A DNA stretch of 64,000 nucleotides from Hymenobacter jeollabukensis (GTDB lineage Bacteria > Bacteroidota > Bacteroidia > Cytophagales > Hymenobacteraceae). Both the position numbers and the translations under genes were made by a program. The notes beneath the pieces were generated by a model that saw only the letters and a list, made by a program, of their open reading frames with translations, had not been told where the DNA came from and did not search any database. This document shows, one piece after another, positions 61,229 through 64,000 of this stretch; the first letter of the stretch is position 1, and every line of letters begins with the position of its first letter. The stretch is taken from assembly GCF_005771675.1 (NCBI RefSeq), contig NZ_VAJM01000006.1, forward strand, positions 186,001 through 250,000, read 5' to 3'.

Positions 61229-61784
61229 ACCGAATGCCCTTCTCCGGGAAGCGGCCTTTCTTGGTGCGGTAGAAGGCTTTGATTTTCTCCTCGTCCTGCT
61301 CGTAGTTGCCGGTGGGGTATATCACCGGGCCCACGCCGGCCTCCTTGCGGCCGTAATCGAGGAAGCCGAGCAGGATGGGCACGCCGGCGGCCAGGGCCAC
61401 GTGGTAGTAGCCGCGGCGCCAGCGGGGCTGGTACTTGCGGGTGCCTTCCGGGGTGATAAGGATGATCAGGTCGGGGTACTGCTGAAACAGCTCGGTCATG
61501 GCTTCCACCATGCTGTTGTTCTTGCTGCGGTCGATGGGCAGCGCACCCAGGCTCAGCATCAGCTTGCCGAGCAGGGGAATGTCGGTCCACTCCTTCTTTA
61601 CCGTGAAGCGCACGTTGCGGCGCATCAGGAAGAAGGCGGCGCGGGCGTACATGAAGTCCCAGTTGCTGGTGTGCGGGGCGGCAATCATCATGGCCTGCCG
61701 CACCTCGGGCGGAATGCTGGAGTGCAGGCGCCAGCCCGTAATCTTAAACCAGAACTTGGAAAAGGCCAGCCAGAAGCTGTTCAT
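61227..61784 (-). CDS. 1-acyl-glycerol-3-phosphate acyltransferase-like (LPLAT) protein
   Basis: A 185-residue membrane-associated acyltransferase. The HxxxxD motif is in AAPHTSNWDFMYA, the substrate motif PEGTR in LIILITPEGTRKY, with GALPIDRS and VPILLGFLDY between and after. It is a short form, usual for PlsC-like proteins of Bacteroidota that act on lysophospholipids. ATG 61784 is chosen; a TAGCTTTG -7 box at plus 61823-61830 lies upstream, inside the end of the patatin gene. Confidence 0.9.
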   Translation of the reverse strand: MNSFWLAFSKFWFKITGWRLHSSIPPEVRQAMMIAAPHTSNWDFMYARAAFFLMRRNVRFTVKKEWTDIPLLGKLMLSLGALPIDRSKNNSMVEAMTELFQQYPDLIILITPEGTRKYQPRWRRGYYHVALAAGVPILLGFLDYGRKEAGVGPVIYPTGNYEQDEEKIKAFYRTKKGRFPEKGIR

Positions 61785-61822
61785 AGGGGCAACGGAAAAA
61801 GGGGCGTCAGGGGAAAAGCCAA

Positions 61823-61830
61823 CAAAGCTA
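61823..61830 (-). promoter_or_regulatory. -7 box TAGCTTTG of the acyltransferase gene
   Basis: Exact TANNTTTG match on the minus strand, 38 bases before ATG 61784 and overlapping the last codons of the patatin gene. Confidence 0.45.
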
Positions 61831-62619
61831 GCCAAAATCCCCGGCGGGGGCCAGCAGCAGGGCTTCCAGCGCGGCGGCGTGCTGCAGGGTGTAGCGGTAG
61901 CCGATATCGAACAGGGCGCCGGCGTGGCGCAGGTCGGCCACGCGGTAGTCGCGCAGCTCGGGCGGCTGCAGCACCAGCGCGCAGCGGGCCAGGCGCGGGG
62001 CTACGTTGGTACCGATGGCGAGCATAAACGTGCGCTCGGCCACGTGCCGAATGCTCTCGATGCGGCCCTCGGGGTTGAACACGTTGGTGTGCGCGCCCAC
62101 CACCACCAGCCCGGGCCGGTCGAGCAGGGGCTCCACCGGCAGGTTGTTGAGCAGGCCGCCGTCCACCAGCACCCGCCCCCGGTAGTCGATGGGCTGGCAG
62201 AGCACCGGCACCGCGCAGGAAGCCAGCAGCGGCGGAATCAGCGGCCCTTCGTCGAAAAACGCGGTTTCGCCGGCCACCAGGTCGGCGGCCGAGAGCGTGA
62301 CGGGCAGGCTCAGGTCGGCGAAGGTCTGGTTGCCGGGCAAGTGGGCCACGAACAGCTTTTCCAGCAGGGCCAGGCTCACCAGCCCGCGCCGGTAGGCCGG
62401 CCGGATCAGCCGCAGGAAGCGCGTATCGGTGAGCAGACGCAGCACTTCGCGCGGCGGGATGCCGGCCGCGTAGAACACCGCCGCCAGCCCGCCCGAACTC
62501 ACGCCCGACATGGCCCCGATGGGCAATTCCAGCTCGCCCAGGGCCTCCAGCATGCCCAGGTGGGCAATGCCCCGGGCCGCGCCGCCCGAGAGGGCAATTC
62601 CTAGCTTGCGCGTAGCCAC
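61828..62619 (-). CDS. Patatin-like phospholipase
   Basis: A 263-residue Ser-Asp dyad lipid hydrolase. The oxyanion motif is LSGGAARGIAHLG, the nucleophile elbow GVSSG with Ser41, and the catalytic Asp in VLVDGGLLNNLP. It starts with GTG 62619, two bases after the stop of the metallo-beta-lactamase-fold gene, so the two are coupled. The frame is open further upstream, but only inside that gene. No signal peptide, so likely cytoplasmic. The exact lipid substrate is unknown. Confidence 0.92.
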   Translation of the reverse strand: MATRKLGIALSGGAARGIAHLGMLEALGELELPIGAMSGVSSGGLAAVFYAAGIPPREVLRLLTDTRFLRLIRPAYRRGLVSLALLEKLFVAHLPGNQTFADLSLPVTLSAADLVAGETAFFDEGPLIPPLLASCAVPVLCQPIDYRGRVLVDGGLLNNLPVEPLLDRPGLVVVGAHTNVFNPEGRIESIRHVAERTFMLAIGTNVAPRLARCALVLQPPELRDYRVADLRHAGALFDIGYRYTLQHAAALEALLLAPAGDFG

Positions 62620-62621
62620 GG

Positions 62622-63470
62622 CTAAAGGTCGGTCAGGCGCAGGGTTTCGTGCAGGCGCACGCCGCGCTCGGTCAGCTGCACGGTGCAGGCCTCGGTGTGG
62701 GCGTCGTGCTCGAGCACCAGCACCCACTGCTCCTCGGCGGCGCGGCGCAGCACCTGCTCCTTCTCGGCCAGCGTCTGCAGGGGGCGCACGTCGTAGCTCA
62801 TCACCCAGGGCATGGGCAGGTGGGCCGTCGAGGGCAGCAAATCAGCCATAAACGCCAGCTTACGGCCCCGGTAGTCGAGCAGCGGCACCATCATCTTCTC
62901 GGTGTGGCCGTCGGCAAACACGATGTCGCGCAGCATGGGCAGCTCCGCCGGCACGCCCGCGGCCGGGTCGATGAAGCGCAGGTGCCCGCTTTCCTGAATG
63001 GGCCGGATGTTTTCAGCCAGAAAGGAGGCCTTCTCGCGGGCGTTGGGCGTCGTGGCCCAGTCCCAGTGGCTTTGGTTCGACCAGTACGTGGCATTCGGAA
63101 AGGCCAATTCCAGCTGGCCCGCCGGCGTGCGGGTCACCGAGCCGCCGCAGTGGTCGAAGTGCAGGTGGGTCAGAAATACGTCCGTCACGTCGGCCGCCGC
63201 GAAGCCCAGCTTGCGCAGCGAGCCGTCGAGCGAGGCGTCGCCGTGCAGGTAGAAGTGCCCGCGGAATTTCTCGTCCTGCTTGTTGCCGATACCGTTGTCG
63301 ACCAGCACCAGCCGCCCCGCGTCCTCGATGAGCAGGCAGCGCATGGCCCAGGTACACATGTTGTTGTCGTCGGCCGGGTACTGCCGCGACCATAAGGATT
63401 TGGGCACGACGCCGAACATGGCGCCGCCGTCAAGCTTGAACAGGCCGGTATCGAGGGTGTAAACGTTCAT
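62622..63470 (-). CDS. Metallo-beta-lactamase-fold hydrolase
   Basis: 282 residues. The metal-binding HxHxDH motif is H102-H104-D106-H107 in THLHFDHCGG; further ligands are probably in ADGHTEKM, FMADLLPS and LEHDAHTEA. The N-terminus lacks a signal peptide (MNVYTLDTGLFKLDGGAMFG), so it is cytoplasmic. It resembles the lactonase/quinolinase-like MBL group, but the substrate is open. First of a probable two-gene unit with the patatin. Confidence 0.92.
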   Translation of the reverse strand: MNVYTLDTGLFKLDGGAMFGVVPKSLWSRQYPADDNNMCTWAMRCLLIEDAGRLVLVDNGIGNKQDEKFRGHFYLHGDASLDGSLRKLGFAAADVTDVFLTHLHFDHCGGSVTRTPAGQLELAFPNATYWSNQSHWDWATTPNAREKASFLAENIRPIQESGHLRFIDPAAGVPAELPMLRDIVFADGHTEKMMVPLLDYRGRKLAFMADLLPSTAHLPMPWVMSYDVRPLQTLAEKEQVLRRAAEEQWVLVLEHDAHTEACTVQLTERGVRLHETLRLTDL

Positions 63471-63485
63471 GCCCGCAAGATGCAC

Positions 63486-63525
63486 AAAGCCGCCGGACCC
63501 CACACGCGGTGGATCCGGCGGCTTT
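63486..63525 (-). terminator. Hairpin after the small secreted protein gene
   Basis: AAAGCCGCCGGA (63486-63497) pairs with TCCGGCGGCTTT (63514-63525). It lies between the small gene's stop and the MBL gene start; the T-run is short. Confidence 0.6.
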
Positions 63526-63550
63526 CATGGATGCCTGAAGCGGGCGGCGC

Positions 63551-63736
63551 CTAGTGTACCCAGGCCAGCATGCCCCGGAAGGGGTTGCCGGCGCCCCGGT
63601 AATGCGTGTAGTTAGGACGATGCGTGTGCGGCTTGCCCTTCATCAGGGACTTTACGTAGCGCGGCCGGGGCCGGGCTTCCGCTTGGCCAGCGCAGCCAAG
63701 CACAATCAGAGCGAGCAGAAGTACCAGTTTGTTCAT
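63551..63736 (-). CDS. Small secreted basic protein
   Basis: A 61-residue protein with signal peptide MNKLVLLLALIVLGCAGQAEA (LGCAG could also be a lipobox, giving a lipoprotein). The mature ~40 residues are basic and His/Tyr/Pro-rich (KGKPHTHRPNYTHYRGAGNP). I recall similar short exported proteins in Hymenobacter and relatives, without known function. Upstream, 63737-63890 is strikingly AT-rich compared with the rest of the window. Confidence 0.7.
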   Translation of the reverse strand: MNKLVLLLALIVLGCAGQAEARPRPRYVKSLMKGKPHTHRPNYTHYRGAGNPFRGMLAWVH

Positions 63737-64000
63737 AACTCAGAAGGCTTAAGGGTCCGTTACTGATACTAATTTATAACATAACCAATCATATAAACCA
63801 TATAACAAGAAAATAATATGATTATTTACACAATTACGCGTTTAAATCAAATTGCATTTTATATAATTTTATCAATAACATGCTTCACAAAACCAACGCC
63901 CTCTCCCGGGCAAACCGCGTTTGCAGCCAGCAGCGGCAGTTCAGGCGCCTGCCAGGGTCGGCCATCACATGATAATGTGATACCTCAAAGGCTGTCCTTT
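63737..64000. other. AT-rich intergenic region with a CRP-like-half-site palindrome
   Basis: No gene is seen in this 264-base stretch. Bases 63760-63890 are strongly AT-rich, in sharp contrast to the GC-rich window. At 63964-63981 ATCACAT-GATA-ATGTGAT is a perfect 7-bp-arm palindrome, the inside-out arrangement of CRP half sites. It may be the control region of a gene to the right of the window. Confidence 0.45.

Overview
The window comes from a Bacteroidota chromosome, most likely Hymenobacter or a close relative (Hymenobacteraceae). The pointers are: high GC; genes that mostly lack Shine-Dalgarno sequences but often carry the Bacteroidota -7 box TANNTTTG just before the start codon; a type III glutamine synthetase; Bacteroidota-restricted families (DUF4159, Porin_10-type barrel, VGIGT-motif surface proteins); and the gene order sigma-54 activator, lptE, acidic TPR-like protein, secG, groES, groEL. 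I see no prophage, integrase, CRISPR array, rRNA or convincing tRNA. The mobile-looking material is a set of short intergenic inverted repeats.

Layout. 1-7 kb: a DUF1399-like/Gly-Cys-rich gene pair, glnN and a divergent LTA-synthase-like membrane sulfatase. 7-11 kb: an HTH gene preceded by two identical dyads, a pirin, mtaB and a second HTH regulator. 11-18 kb: a DUF3298-like secreted protein with a MacB-type permease, then a forward run of a secreted protein, a GH53 galactanase and a GH2 enzyme. 18-24 kb (reverse): secreted and membrane proteins, miaE, a Porin_10-like barrel and lpxK. 24-31 kb: a VGIGT surface protein, Nif3-like and zinc-ribbon proteins, a TPR-like lipoprotein or secreted protein, pabB and miaB. 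31.7-38 kb: the sigma-54 activator to groEL cluster. 38-43 kb: two POT-family transporters and pckA. 44.5-52 kb: a reverse-strand block of a TPR histidine kinase, a 1042-residue beta-propeller/VGIGT protein, a NarL-type regulator and a frameshifted S74 tail-fibre-like protein. 52-64 kb: SDR, S1/P1 nuclease, rsmE, DUF4159, an OmpR/HisKA two-component pair, an Ada/Ogt-like protein, an acyltransferase, a patatin, a metallo-beta-lactamase-fold protein and a small secreted protein.

How genes connect. MtaB, MiaB and MiaE all modify tRNA A37, and RsmE modifies 16S rRNA. GH53 and GH2 fit galactan breakdown. LpxK and LptE belong to lipopolysaccharide synthesis and export. The 44.5-52 kb block looks like a two-component-controlled surface-protein locus, with a 7-2-7 palindrome upstream of the operon that encodes its own NarL-type regulator. 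The groES upstream region carries a GG-N10-GC sigma-54-type promoter preceded by TGTCAG repeats, in the same cluster as a receiver-less sigma-54 activator.

At least five unrelated families of intergenic inverted repeats occur. Four are built from 7- or 8-bp units or from CGCAGAG-type words, and one is MITE-like. Several supply the stop codons of neighbouring genes. All calls come from reading sequence and translations; no database search was run.
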